DNA from: Xanthobacteraceae bacterium
GTDB taxonomy: Bacteria; Pseudomonadota; Alphaproteobacteria; Rhizobiales; Xanthobacteraceae
Direction of reading: 5' to 3'
Assembly (NCBI GenBank): GCA_019635635.1
Contig: JAHBZB010000002.1
Span: forward strand, 705,204-769,203
DNA length: 64,000 nucleotides
The notes under the pieces: generated by a model
Told to the model about the DNA's origin: nothing
Databases searched by the model: none
The model's input: only the letters and a program-made list of their open reading frames with translations
Made by a program: the position numbers and the translations under genes
Shown here: piece after piece, positions 1-9,110 of the stretch
How the letters are laid out: the number at the start of each line of letters is the position of its first letter
Numbering within the stretch: position 1 is the first letter of the stretch

Positions 1-653
1 ACATCGGAGGGGAATCGACCCGACCCGGCCATGAGGCGGTAGATGCGGCGACCGAGATGAAACGCGCGATCCCGGCTGTCGAGGGTGTTGCGGCGCTCTC
101 GATCGCGCCGGTCTCGATCGATACCTATAAAGCATCGGTCGCGGCGGCAGCGCTGGAGGCCGGTGCGCATATCGTGAACGATGTGTGGGGCCTGAGCCGC
201 GACCCAGGCATGGCAAAGGCGATTGCGGACGGCGATGCGGCGGCGATCATCATGCACAACCGCGAAAAGGTCGACGGCTCGCTCGACATTTTCGAGGACA
301 TGCGCGCCTTCTTCGGCAAGGCGGTCGAGAAGTCGCTCGCAGCGGGCATCGGCGAGGACCAGATCGTGCTCGATCCGGGCATCGGCTTCGGCAAGACGCT
401 CGAGCAGAACCTCGAAGTGCTCGGCAACCTCGCAAAACTCAACGGGTTCGGCTTCCCGGTGCTCCTCGGCGCGTCACGCAAATCCTTCATCAATAAAATT
501 TCGCCGAGCGATCCGGGTGAGCGGATCGGAGGCAGCGTGGTAACGACGGTGTTCGCGTCTCTCGCCAATCTCGCCGTCATTCGGGTGCATGACGTCGCGA
601 CCCACATGCAGGCACTGAAAATCGCCGAAGCGGCTATCGCGAGCGCAAGATGA
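1..653 (+). CDS. folP: Dihydropteroate synthase, 5' end outside window
   Basis: Joins 6-hydroxymethyl-dihydropterin pyrophosphate to p-aminobenzoate in cytoplasmic folate synthesis. The window opens inside the gene; the frame is readable from base 3 and immediately gives the pterin-binding signature GGESTRPG, so only the N-terminal part is missing. Later family landmarks are visible in order: NDVWG, IIMHN, LDPGIGFGKT and GASRKSF. The stop TGA overlaps the ATG of the next gene (ATGA), which suggests translational coupling in a folP-folB-folK operon. The true start cannot be seen. Confidence 0.96.
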   Translation, partial: IGGESTRPGHEAVDAATEMKRAIPAVEGVAALSIAPVSIDTYKASVAAAALEAGAHIVNDVWGLSRDPGMAKAIADGDAAAIIMHNREKVDGSLDIFEDMRAFFGKAVEKSLAAGIGEDQIVLDPGIGFGKTLEQNLEVLGNLAKLNGFGFPVLLGASRKSFINKISPSDPGERIGGSVVTTVFASLANLAVIRVHDVATHMQALKIAEAAIASAR

Positions 654-1018
654 ATGGCGTCATCGAAATCGTCGGACTGGTGATCTTCGCCAAGCACGGC
701 GTCGGCGAAGAGGAGGCGCGGCTTGGCCAGCGCTTCATCCTCGACATCCGGCTCGACGTGGACGTCACCGAAGCGGTAAAGCATGACCGGCTTGCCGACA
801 CGGTCGATTACGGCGAAGTGGTCGCGGTGACGGAGTCGGTTTTCCGCGGCAAGCGCTTCTACCTGATCGAGGTGGCGGCGGCGCATGTCGCCGCCGGAAT
901 CCTCGCGCACTTCCCGGCGGTAAAGAATGCTCGCGTGACGGTGAAGAAGCCGTCGGCGCCGATCGCGGCGGTCTTCGACTATGTCGCGACCACGGTCGAA
1001 AAGAAGCGCGATGCCTGA
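650..1018 (+). CDS. folB: Dihydroneopterin aldolase
   Basis: Cleaves 7,8-dihydroneopterin to 6-hydroxymethyl-7,8-dihydropterin and glycolaldehyde, the step before folK. The 122-residue length is normal for the family. Seen in the sequence: an N-terminal strand followed by HGVGEEE, the segment ADTVDYGEVV that forms part of the substrate pocket, and a C-terminal KKPSAPI run typical of FolB. The ATG overlaps the folP stop by four bases and the 3' end overlaps the folK start by eight, so three consecutive folate steps are coupled. Confidence 0.94.
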   Translation: MNGVIEIVGLVIFAKHGVGEEEARLGQRFILDIRLDVDVTEAVKHDRLADTVDYGEVVAVTESVFRGKRFYLIEVAAAHVAAGILAHFPAVKNARVTVKKPSAPIAAVFDYVATTVEKKRDA

Positions 1019-1496
1019 CGTCTATCTCGGGCTCGGCTCCAATCTCGGTAACCGGATGGAGCATCTCGCCATGGCACGCGACGCCATAACCAGCCGCGTC
1101 GGGACGATCACGGCGGAGTCCTCGATCTACGACACCGCGCCCTGGGGCCCGGTGCCGCAGGACAATTATCTCAATCAGGTCGTGCGGGTCTCGGCTACGC
1201 TCGCGCCGCGCGAACTGCTCGATGTGCTCCACGAGATCGAACGCGCCGCCGGGCGCGACCGGAAGAACGAAATCCGCTACGGCCCGCGCGTGCTCGACCT
1301 CGACATTCTTCTTTATGGCGATAGCGCCGTGAACGAAGACGGGCTGACGATCCCGCATCCGCGGATTGCCGAGCGGGCCTTTGTGCTGGTGCCGCTCGCC
1401 GAGATCGCGCCGAAACTTTCGATCGCGGGCGAGCCGATCGAGACGCTGCTTCACCATGTCGATACGACAAGCGTCCGCCGGTTAAACCCGATCTGA
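1011..1496 (+). CDS. folK: 2-amino-4-hydroxy-6-hydroxymethyldihydropteridine pyrophosphokinase (HPPK)
   Basis: Transfers pyrophosphate from ATP to 6-hydroxymethyl-dihydropterin, feeding folP. The start chosen is the ATG at 1011 giving MPDVYLGLGSNLGNR, the standard HPPK N-terminus; an in-frame ATG 30 bases upstream would add residues not seen in the family. The catalytic signature RxGPRxLDLDILLYG is present near residues 87-103, and the protein of 161 residues has the usual size. It overlaps folB by eight bases and ends the folate cluster. Confidence 0.95.
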   Translation: MPDVYLGLGSNLGNRMEHLAMARDAITSRVGTITAESSIYDTAPWGPVPQDNYLNQVVRVSATLAPRELLDVLHEIERAAGRDRKNEIRYGPRVLDLDILLYGDSAVNEDGLTIPHPRIAERAFVLVPLAEIAPKLSIAGEPIETLLHHVDTTSVRRLNPI

Positions 1497-1561
1497 GCCG
1501 GGCGCTTGGCGTGGCCTGCCCGCCCGTGGCATGGTCCTCGCTTGGTTAAAGCGTGAAACGA

Positions 1562-3391
1562 ATGTCCGACCTGAAACTCGCCGCCGAATTTCCCGCCGCC
1601 ACGCGCCAGGACTGGCTGAAGCTCGTCGAGAGCGCACTCAAGGGCGCGCCGTTCGAGAAGAAGCTGGTTTCCAAGACCTATGACGACATTTCCATTCAGC
1701 CGCTCTACGAGCGCGCGAAAGACGCGAAACGCGTTGCAGGCCGTCCCGACGGTGAGCCATGGGGCGTAGTGCAGCGGGTAGATATTCGCGATCCGAAGGA
1801 AGCCAATAAGCAGGCGCTGCGCGACCTCGAAAACGGCGCGACCGGGCTCAAGCTCGTGCTGCCCGGCTCCCCCGGAGATTACGGCTTCGCGCTCCCCGCT
1901 TCCAAGGAGGCGCTCGCGCAGGCGCTCGACGAAGTCTGGCTCGATGCGGCCGAAATCGAACTCGACGTCGGGCCGCTTGCCAAGGACGCGCCGCTATGGC
2001 TTGCGGAAATCGCGAAGGAGCGCGGCATCGACCCCGCAAAGGCGAACTTCCGCTTCGGCCTCGATCCGCTCGGTGCGATCGCGCTGCATGGCAAGAGCAG
2101 CGCGCCGTGGAAAGAACTCGCGCCGCAATTCGCGTCCACGGTCAACGACCTCACAAAGCACGGTTTCAAGAAAAGCCTCGCCGCCACGGACGGTCGCATC
2201 ATGCATGCAAGCGGCGGCTCGGAAGCGCAGGAGCTTGCCTATGTACTCGCCTGCGGCGTCGAGTATATGCGTGCGCTGGAAGCCGGTGGTTCGCCGCTCA
2301 ATGATGCACGGCAGGCGCTGTTCTTCCGGTTGGCCGCCGACTCCGACCAGTTTCTCACGATTGCGAAGTTCCGCGCATTGCGGAAGCTATGGGCGCGCGT
2401 GGAGGAAGCCGCTGCACTCCAGCCGCAGCCGATTTTCATTTCCGCCGAGACGGCATGGCGGATGATTACGAAGCGCGACCCCAACGTGAACATGTTGCGG
2501 ACGACGATGGCCGTGGCTGCCGCGAGCTTCGGCGGCGCCAACTCGATCACGGCGCTCCCGCACACGATCGCGCTCGGCCTGCCGGACGGATTTGCGCGGC
2601 GGGTCGCGCGCAATACGCAGACGGTGCTCTTGGAAGAGTCCAACCTGTTCCGGGTCGGCGATCCGGCCGCGGGCTCGGGCGGCATCGAGGCGCTGACTGC
2701 CGAACTCTGCGAAACCGCGTGGAAACTCTTTCAGGAGATTGAAGCCGCGGGCGGGCTTGCCGCCGCGCTGCAAAGCGGGCTGTTGCAGAAGAACGTCGCG
2801 GAAACGCGCGCCGCGCGAGAGCGCAACATCGCGATCCGCAAGGACGCGATTACGGGAACGAGCGAATTTCCGAACGTCAACGAGAACAAGGAAGCGGTGC
2901 TCGACGACAAGCCCGGTGCGCCGCTGATCCCGTTTCCCGAAGTGAGCCAACCGCTTTCGCGAATGCGGCTCGCGGAGCCGTTCGAGGCGCTGCGCGATGC
3001 CGCCGACGCCATGAAAGAGCGGCCAAAAGTTTTCCTCGCCAATCTCGGCAAGGCCGCCGACTTCACCGCGCGCACGACGTTTGCGCGCAACTTCTTCGAG
3101 GCGGGCGGTATCGCCGCCGTGCCGGGCGAAGGCCTCACCTCGCCGGAAGATGCCGTGAAAGCGTTCAAGGCATCGGGTGCGAAGCTCGCCTGCATCTGTT
3201 CTTCGGATGAAGTTTATGACGCGCAGGCGGAAGCGGTCGCCAAGGCACTGAAAAATGCCGGCGCTTCGGTCTGGCTCGCAGGCCGCGCAAGCGACAAAGA
3301 AGCGGCTTACAAAGCCGCGGGCATCGGAGGCTTTGTTTACACAGGCTGCGACGTGATTGCGGCGCTCAAGGAAGCACACGCGAAACTCTAA
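1562..3391 (+). CDS. mutA: Methylmalonyl-CoA mutase small (beta) subunit
   Basis: Non-catalytic partner of the B12-dependent mutase that interconverts methylmalonyl-CoA and succinyl-CoA in propionate metabolism. About 609 residues: a TIM-barrel mutase domain (roughly 30-440) and a C-terminal B12-fold domain (roughly 475-610). The cobalamin motif DxHxxG of the large subunit is absent; the equivalent place reads NLGKAADFTAR, as expected for MutA. The start could be the ATG at 1562 or a GTG at 1553. Unusually, mutB is not adjacent: a repeat and an opposing gene lie between them. Confidence 0.9.
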   Translation: MSDLKLAAEFPAATRQDWLKLVESALKGAPFEKKLVSKTYDDISIQPLYERAKDAKRVAGRPDGEPWGVVQRVDIRDPKEANKQALRDLENGATGLKLVLPGSPGDYGFALPASKEALAQALDEVWLDAAEIELDVGPLAKDAPLWLAEIAKERGIDPAKANFRFGLDPLGAIALHGKSSAPWKELAPQFASTVNDLTKHGFKKSLAATDGRIMHASGGSEAQELAYVLACGVEYMRALEAGGSPLNDARQALFFRLAADSDQFLTIAKFRALRKLWARVEEAAALQPQPIFISAETAWRMITKRDPNVNMLRTTMAVAAASFGGANSITALPHTIALGLPDGFARRVARNTQTVLLEESNLFRVGDPAAGSGGIEALTAELCETAWKLFQEIEAAGGLAAALQSGLLQKNVAETRAARERNIAIRKDAITGTSEFPNVNENKEAVLDDKPGAPLIPFPEVSQPLSRMRLAEPFEALRDAADAMKERPKVFLANLGKAADFTARTTFARNFFEAGGIAAVPGEGLTSPEDAVKAFKASGAKLACICSSDEVYDAQAEAVAKALKNAGASVWLAGRASDKEAAYKAAGIGGFVYTGCDVIAALKEAHAKL

Positions 3392-3511
3392 TTCCGGCAT
3401 TCCAGAGCGCGAGCGTAAGCGAGCGAATCCGGAATCCAGTTTCTAAGCGCACTGCTCTGCAATACAGTCCCGGATTCCGGATCGCGCCTTCGGCGCGTCC
3501 GGAATGACAGT
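3392..3511. repeat. Palindromic intergenic repeat between convergent genes
   Basis: This gap is made of REP-like sequence. The right half, 3474-3505, folds into a 14-bp stem (ATTCCGGA, one bulged T, CGCGCC) with loop TTC, and contains CCGGAAT/ATTCCGG arms. The left half carries related ATTCCGG and CCGGAAT pieces around a GCG-rich core, so two units may be present. Similar CCGGAAT...GGCGCG palindromes are common in Bradyrhizobium relatives. Lying between two converging stop codons it could terminate both transcripts, though no T-run follows it. Confidence 0.65.
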
Positions 3512-4402
3512 CTAGATTTTCTCATTCTTCGGCTGATTGACGAAGGCCACCAACGCGTAGCTCAGGAACAGAAGCAAAAACCACGACCCGAATTTCGCGA
3601 ACGACACCGCTTGCCAGCCAGTGAGTTGGTGCGGATAGAGCCATGTCTTCGTGATGGTGCCGACATTCTCCGCAATCCAGACGAACAGCGCGGTCAGGAA
3701 TGCCGCGAGCAGAAGCGGCATCGGACGATGATGATGCCAAACCTTGTAATAGATCATCGTGCGCCCGAATAGCAGGATTGCGAGCGCGAACAGAAAATAG
3801 CGGAAGTCATAGATATAATGATGCGCGTAGAAATTCAGATAGATCGCGGCGGCCAAGAGATAGACCGTCCATAACGGCGGATGGTTGCGAAACCTGAAAT
3901 CGAACAGGTGCCAGACGCGCGCGATGTAGCTGCCGATACTCGCATACATAAAGCCGGAAAAGAGCGGCACACCGCCGATACGGAAAAAACTCGCCTCCGG
4001 ATAAATCCAGGAGCCGACGCCGGTCTTGAACACTTCCATGATCGTGCCCACGACGTGGAAGATGAAGATGACCTTGGCTTCCTTCCATGTCTCGAGCTTG
4101 AAACCGAGCATGCCGATCTGGGTGACGAGGGCTGCCAGAAACAGAAAGTCGTAGCGCGCGAGCGCGGCGTCGCGCGGATAGAAAAGCGTGGTCGCGATGA
4201 TGAGCGCGACCATCAAGCCGCCGAACAGGCAGGCCCAGGCCTGCTTGATGCCGAAGCGGACGAACTCGTAGCTCCAGGCGCGCAGGCGCCCGCCCCGCAT
4301 CGCCCAACGGCCGAGCGCGGCCTCGCGTTCGATGAAGCGGGCGAGCGGCTTCCATGCCGCGGCAGCGCTTTCCGGGTGATTGTCAGGTACGGGCTTGTGC
4401 AA
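3512..4402 (-). CDS. DUF817 family integral membrane protein
   Basis: A polytopic inner-membrane protein of unknown function. Roughly seven to eight hydrophobic segments run from about residue 55 to 285, with a conserved-looking polar middle (WKEAKVIFIFHVVGTIMEVFKTGVGSW), several Tyr/His-rich loops (FYAHHYIYDFRYF) and a KVWHHHRP segment, all features I associate with DUF817 (the YoaT family). The longest frame starts with TTG at 4402 and lacks a Shine-Dalgarno match; the ATG for Met35 at 4300 is an alternative. It sits on the opposite strand between mutA and mutB, with no evident metabolic link. Confidence 0.8.
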   Translation of the reverse strand: MHKPVPDNHPESAAAAWKPLARFIEREAALGRWAMRGGRLRAWSYEFVRFGIKQAWACLFGGLMVALIIATTLFYPRDAALARYDFLFLAALVTQIGMLGFKLETWKEAKVIFIFHVVGTIMEVFKTGVGSWIYPEASFFRIGGVPLFSGFMYASIGSYIARVWHLFDFRFRNHPPLWTVYLLAAAIYLNFYAHHYIYDFRYFLFALAILLFGRTMIYYKVWHHHRPMPLLLAAFLTALFVWIAENVGTITKTWLYPHQLTGWQAVSFAKFGSWFLLLFLSYALVAFVNQPKNEKI

Positions 4403-4422
4403 GCAACTAGCTGAAATATAAG
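4395..4422 (+). promoter_or_regulatory. Candidate sigma-70-type promoter for the mutB operon
   Basis: TTGTGC at 4395-4400 and TATAAG at 4417-4422 are separated by 16 bases, a fair match to a housekeeping promoter. The predicted transcription start near 4429 leaves about 45 bases of leader before the ATG at 4473 but almost none before the ATG at 4434, which argues for the downstream start. Pattern match by eye only. Confidence 0.35.
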
Positions 4423-4472
4423 GGGTTATTGCGATGCGTGATTATCTTGCCAGCCGGGGTATAAATAAGGCC

Positions 4473-6632
4473 ATGAGCAAGCTTCCGGACTTCTCGAGGG
4501 TTCAATTTCGCGAGAGCGCGACTGCGGCGCCTGCGAGTGCGGCCGAGCCGTGGCTTACGCCCGAAGGCATCCACGTGAAGCCGGAATATTCCGAGCGCGA
4601 TCTTACCGGCATCGACTTCCTGAACACATGGCCCGGCATCGCGCCGTACCTGCGCGGCCCTTACCCGACCATGTACGTCACACAGCCGTGGACGATCCGG
4701 CAATATGCCGGCTTCTCAACCGCGGAAGATTCCAACGCCTTCTATCGCCGCAATCTCGCGGCCGGACAGAAAGGTCTTTCGATCGCGTTCGATCTTGCGA
4801 CGCATCGCGGCTATGACAGCGACCATCCGCGCGTTTCCGGCGATGTCGGCATGGCGGGTGTCGCGATCGATTCCATCTTCGACATGCGCACGCTGTTCGC
4901 AGGCATCCCGCTCGAGCAGATGAGCGTGTCGATGACCATGAACGGTGCGGTGCTTCCGGTGCTGTCGCTTTTCATCGTCGCGGGCGAAGAACAGGGCGTT
5001 CCGGCCGCGAAACTTTCCGGCACCATTCAGAACGACATTCTGAAAGAGTTCATGGTCCGGAATACCTACATCTATCCGCCCGTGCCTTCGATGCGGATCA
5101 TTTCGGACATCTTCGCCTATACGTCGCGGAACATGCCGAAGTTCAACTCCATATCCATCTCCGGCTATCACATGCAGGAAGCCGGCGCGACGCAGGACCT
5201 CGAGCTTGCTTATACGCTTGCCGACGGCATCGAATACGCACGCGCGGGCGTCGCGGCCGGTCTCGACATCGACAAGTTCGCGCCGCGTCTCTCCTTCTTC
5301 TGGGCGATCGGCATGAATTTCTTCATGGAGATCGCGAAGATGCGCGCGGCTCGCCTGTTGTGGGCGAAGCTGATGAAGGAATTCCAGCCGAAGGACGTGC
5401 GCTCGCTTTCGCTACGCACGCATTGCCAGACCTCCGGTTGGTCGCTGACAGCGCAGGACGTGTTCAACAACGTGACCCGCACCGCGATCGAGGCCATGGC
5501 GGCGACGCAGGGCCATACGCAATCGCTGCACACGAATGCGCTCGACGAAGCGCTGGCGCTGCCGACCGACTTCTCCGCGCGCATCGCGCGCAATACGCAG
5601 CTCTTCCTCCAGCAGGAAAGCGGCACAACGCGTATCGCGGACCCTTGGGGCGGTTCCTATTACGTCGAGAAGCTCACCTACGAGCTGGCCAAGAAGGCAT
5701 GGGACCACATTCAGGAAGTCGAAAATCTAGGCGGCATGGCCAAGGCCATCGAGGCCGGTATTCCGAAGCTGCGCATCGAGGAAGCTGCCGCGAAAACACA
5801 GGCGCGGATCGACGCTGGCATGCAGGCCATGATCGGCGTCAACAAATTCAAGCCGGAGAGCGAAGCCGAAATCGAGGTCTTGAAGGTCGACAACTCGGCG
5901 GTGCGCAAGCGCCAGATCGAAAAGCTGAACCAGCTTCGCGCCGAGCGCGACGAAACGGTGCTTGCCGAAAAGCTCGATGCTCTCACCAAGGCGGCGGAAA
6001 GCGGCACCGGCAACCTGCTCGCGCTCGGGGTCGAGGCGGCGCGCGCGAAGGCGACGGTCGGCGAAATCTCGAACGCACTCGAAAAAGTCTATGGCCGTCA
6101 CCGCGCGGAAATCCGCGCGATCACAGGCGTTTACAAGCGGGAGGTCGGGAATATGTCCGACGCAGTCGTCCGCGTGCAAAAGCTCGTCGAGAAATTCGAA
6201 ACCGACGAAGGCCGCCGCCCGCGTATTCTGGTCGCTAAAGTCGGTCAGGACGGCCACGACCGCGGCCAGAAGGTGATCGCCTCGGCGTTCGCCGATCTCG
6301 GCTTCGACGTGGACATCGGTCCACTGTTCGCGACACCTTCAGAAGCCGCGCGACAGGCGGTCGAGAACGACGTGCATATCGTCGGCATTTCGTCGCTCGC
6401 GGCCGGACACCTCACCTTGGTGCCGGAAATGAAGGCCGCATTGAAAAAGGAAGGCCGCGACGACATCATGATCGTGGTCGGCGGCGTGATTCCTCCGCAG
6501 GACTATGCTGAGGTGAAAGCGGGTGGCGCAGAGGCGATCTTCCCGCCCGGCACCGTGATCGCGGAAGCCGCGGAAGACCTTTTGCGCTCGCTCTCGAAGA
6601 AGCTCGGGCACAGCCGCGAAGCCGCGGAGTAA
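4473..6632 (+). CDS. mutB: Methylmalonyl-CoA mutase large (alpha) catalytic subunit
   Basis: Adenosylcobalamin-dependent isomerisation of (R)-methylmalonyl-CoA to succinyl-CoA. From the ATG at 4473 the protein has 719 residues (an in-frame ATG at 4434 would add 13). The N-terminal part has the substrate-barrel landmarks [25 protein letters not shown] and [21 protein letters not shown]; the C-terminal B12 domain has the base-off motif DGHDRG, with His595 as the likely lower cobalt ligand. The next genes are a methyltransferase-like protein and meaB, consistent with a mutase-plus-chaperone operon. Confidence 0.96.
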   Translation: MSKLPDFSRVQFRESATAAPASAAEPWLTPEGIHVKPEYSERDLTGIDFLNTWPGIAPYLRGPYPTMYVTQPWTIRQYAGFSTAEDSNAFYRRNLAAGQKGLSIAFDLATHRGYDSDHPRVSGDVGMAGVAIDSIFDMRTLFAGIPLEQMSVSMTMNGAVLPVLSLFIVAGEEQGVPAAKLSGTIQNDILKEFMVRNTYIYPPVPSMRIISDIFAYTSRNMPKFNSISISGYHMQEAGATQDLELAYTLADGIEYARAGVAAGLDIDKFAPRLSFFWAIGMNFFMEIAKMRAARLLWAKLMKEFQPKDVRSLSLRTHCQTSGWSLTAQDVFNNVTRTAIEAMAATQGHTQSLHTNALDEALALPTDFSARIARNTQLFLQQESGTTRIADPWGGSYYVEKLTYELAKKAWDHIQEVENLGGMAKAIEAGIPKLRIEEAAAKTQARIDAGMQAMIGVNKFKPESEAEIEVLKVDNSAVRKRQIEKLNQLRAERDETVLAEKLDALTKAAESGTGNLLALGVEAARAKATVGEISNALEKVYGRHRAEIRAITGVYKREVGNMSDAVVRVQKLVEKFETDEGRRPRILVAKVGQDGHDRGQKVIASAFADLGFDVDIGPLFATPSEAARQAVENDVHIVGISSLAAGHLTLVPEMKAALKKEGRDDIMIVVGGVIPPQDYAEVKAGGAEAIFPPGTVIAEAAEDLLRSLSKKLGHSREAAE

Positions 6633-6636
6633 TTCC

Positions 6637-7407
6637 ATGACCGAAAAGCCGAAGTCTGGCGTCGATGCGGCGGACCGCTACATCGAGCAGCATTATTTCT
6701 CCGTGCATGGCATGTCTTCGAGCTTTGCCGCGACCGTCGGTGCGGCAACGATGCGCATTCAATCCGAACACGGCATCGCCGGAAACTTCGTCGAGGTCGG
6801 CGCTTTCGCGGGGCGCTATTTCATCGCGCTGTCGCATGCGCTGAAGGACGACGAGCGCGCAATCGGCTTCGATACGTTTCACTGGCCGAGCGCGAAGGTA
6901 AAGACGAAACTGGAAGAAAACATTGCGCAATACGGCGTGCCGAGCCGCTCGATCGTAGTTGCCGCCGACAGCATGAAGCTAAGCGCAAAAGATATTCTCG
7001 CGCTGGCGCCGGGCAAGAAGGTCCGCTTCTTCCATGTCGATGGCGAACATACGCCCGAGCATCTCGCAAACGATCTCTCACTCGCGACGGAAACGCTGGA
7101 TCCGCGTGGCGTGATCTGCCTCGACGACATGCTGCACGCAGGCTACCCGACGCTGCCGGTGATCGTGGACGGGTTTCTCAAGCGCGAGCCGTCGCTGCGG
7201 GTATTCTGCGTGATCGACCGCGAGGACATCGCGGCGCAGACCAAATACATGATCTGCCGCGAGCCGATGTTCGACTTCTATATCGGAGAGCTCCTGAAGG
7301 CATTTCCGGACAATGTCTGGCCGCTCGGCGCGGATTTCCGCTACGAGAAGAAGGCGCTGGTGCTTTCGCCGGATCCGAAACTCCCCAATTTCGACGATCT
7401 GCTGTAA
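6637..7407 (+). CDS. Class I SAM-methyltransferase-like protein of unknown function
   Basis: A 256-residue soluble protein with a Rossmann-type start: residues near 50-60 (FVEVGAFAGRYF) resemble methyltransferase motif I, followed by the acidic IGFDTF and a later FHVDGEHTPEHLANDL and GVICLDDM, the pattern of Methyltransf_24-like proteins. No substrate can be read from the sequence. It begins four bases after mutB ends and stops nine bases before meaB, so it is almost certainly co-transcribed with the mutase genes. It could modify a metabolite or protein of that pathway, or be a sugar or lipid methyltransferase that happens to lie in the operon. Confidence 0.72.
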   Translation: MTEKPKSGVDAADRYIEQHYFSVHGMSSSFAATVGAATMRIQSEHGIAGNFVEVGAFAGRYFIALSHALKDDERAIGFDTFHWPSAKVKTKLEENIAQYGVPSRSIVVAADSMKLSAKDILALAPGKKVRFFHVDGEHTPEHLANDLSLATETLDPRGVICLDDMLHAGYPTLPVIVDGFLKREPSLRVFCVIDREDIAAQTKYMICREPMFDFYIGELLKAFPDNVWPLGADFRYEKKALVLSPDPKLPNFDDLL

Positions 7408-7416
7408 ACAGGAGCC

Positions 7417-8418
7417 ATGCCGAAGGCTCCCCGCGTCTCTCCGGACATCGCCGAACTCGCCCGCAAAGTGCTGGCGCGCGACCGCGCTGCACTCGCGCGG
7501 GCGATTACGCTCGTCGAATCGAAGAAATCCGAACACCGCACGCGGGCGCAGGAATTGCTCCGCGAGTTGCTGCCCGAAACCGGCAAGGCGATCCGCGTCG
7601 GCATTTCGGGCGTGCCGGGCGTCGGCAAATCGACCTCGATCGACACGCTCGGCAGTCATCTTACGGCGGCCGGTCATCGGGTCGCGGTACTTGCGGTGGA
7701 CCCTTCTTCCACGAAGACCGGCGGTTCGATTCTCGGCGACAAGACGCGCATGCAGCGTCTTTCGGCCGACGAGAGCGCCTTCATCCGCCCCTCGCCTTCC
7801 GCCGGCACGCTCGGCGGCGTCGCTGCGCGCACGCGCGAGTCAATGTTGCTTTGCGAAGCCGCGGGCTACGACGTGATCCTTGTAGAAACAGTCGGCATCG
7901 GCCAGTCCGAAGTCGCGGTCGCCGGCATGACCGATGTGTTTCTCGTGCTGATGCTGCCGGGTGCGGGCGACGAACTGCAAGGCATCAAGAAAGGCATTCT
8001 CGAAGTCGCGGACATTATCGCCGTCAACAAGGCCGACGGCGACAATCTTCCGCGAGCGCGCGCGGCGGCGAGCGCGCTCAAGGCCGCGATCCATATTTTC
8101 TCGCCGGACCAGAACGAGGCGGCACCCGTCCTTATTTATTCCGCGCTCACCGGCGACGGCATCGGCGGCTTATGGGAAACCGTGATCTCGCATCGCACGC
8201 GGCAGCAGAAAAACGGCAAGCTTGCCGATAAACGCCGCGCCCAAGAAATCAGGTGGATGTGGACGCTCGTTGAAGAGCGGTTTCAGGAGCGCATCCGCTC
8301 GGACGCGAAAATCCGCGCGCGTGTTCCCGCCCTCGAAAAAGCAGTTGCAGACGGCAAGCTGCCCCCCGCCATGGCCGCCGACGAACTCGCGCAACTGATT
8401 GGCCTTTCCGACGAATGA
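7417..8418 (+). CDS. meaB: Methylmalonyl-CoA mutase-associated GTPase MeaB
   Basis: G-protein chaperone of the ArgK/MeaB family that gates adenosylcobalamin loading and protects methylmalonyl-CoA mutase. The 333-residue length is typical. Walker A is GVPGVGKST at residues 65-73; the VDPSS, GDKTRM, SAGTLGG, ETVGIGQSE and NKADGDN segments follow in the family order. CAGGAG lies at normal distance from the ATG. Its position two genes after mutB supports this mutase as its client. The stop overlaps the start of the peptidase gene. Confidence 0.95.
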   Translation: MPKAPRVSPDIAELARKVLARDRAALARAITLVESKKSEHRTRAQELLRELLPETGKAIRVGISGVPGVGKSTSIDTLGSHLTAAGHRVAVLAVDPSSTKTGGSILGDKTRMQRLSADESAFIRPSPSAGTLGGVAARTRESMLLCEAAGYDVILVETVGIGQSEVAVAGMTDVFLVLMLPGAGDELQGIKKGILEVADIIAVNKADGDNLPRARAAASALKAAIHIFSPDQNEAAPVLIYSALTGDGIGGLWETVISHRTRQQKNGKLADKRRAQEIRWMWTLVEERFQERIRSDAKIRARVPALEKAVADGKLPPAMAADELAQLIGLSDE

Positions 8419-9056
8419 TGCCGCCGCGGCTCCGCATCGCCGTTGCGGGCTTCGGGCCGTTTCCGGGCGTGCCGAAAAATCCCTCCGGTGAAATCGTCCG
8501 CGCCGTTGTGAAGCTGCGCCGCTTTCCTGCGGCGGGCATTTCGCTCGACGCCGCAATCCTGACGACGGCTTACGGCGAAGCGGAACGTCAGCTTGAAGTG
8601 CTACTGGCGAAAAGCCCCGATGCCGTGGTGCTGTTTGGCGTCGCGGGCCGCGCCAGACATATCCGGGTGGAAACCGTAGCGCGTAATCACGCGTCGCTCC
8701 TGCATCCCGATCATGCGCGCTACACGCCTGCGACACGCAAAATCGATGCGGCAGGCGCATCCGATTTCAAGGTGCGCGGACCCGCGATCCGGATTAGGAA
8801 CGCGATCCGCAACACCGGCGCGCGGGCTGAACTTTCCGTCGATGCAGGGACCTATCTTTGCAACACGGTGTTCTATCGGGCGCTCGCCGCAACCGCGGTG
8901 CGAAAGCCAGCGCCATTAACCTTCTTCATTCACGTCCCGCCCGCGGACGCCGGAATCCTTTCGCTAAAAATGATGATCCGCGCGGGCGAAGCCGCGGTCT
9001 GGACTGCGGCGAACGAAGCCGCGAAAGCGCGGATTGTCCCTCGCCGGGACGGTTAA
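8415..9056 (+). CDS. pcp: Pyroglutamyl-peptidase I (C15 family)
   Basis: Cysteine peptidase predicted to remove N-terminal pyroglutamate from peptides. Of 213 residues, the family signatures are seen in order: FGPFPGVPKNPS near 13-24, FGVAGRARHIRVE with catalytic Glu86, SVDAGTYLCN with nucleophile Cys149, and FIHVPP with His173. All three catalytic residues are therefore intact. The start ATGATG overlaps the meaB stop, so the gene is translationally coupled to it. The link with the mutase genes is not obvious and may be only positional. Confidence 0.85.
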   Translation: MMPPRLRIAVAGFGPFPGVPKNPSGEIVRAVVKLRRFPAAGISLDAAILTTAYGEAERQLEVLLAKSPDAVVLFGVAGRARHIRVETVARNHASLLHPDHARYTPATRKIDAAGASDFKVRGPAIRIRNAIRNTGARAELSVDAGTYLCNTVFYRALAATAVRKPAPLTFFIHVPPADAGILSLKMMIRAGEAAVWTAANEAAKARIVPRRDG

Positions 9057-9110
9057 TCCGGCCCGCTTCTTGAAGCGCTCTCCGCAGGAATCCCACGCGG
9101 AGACGCGCTC

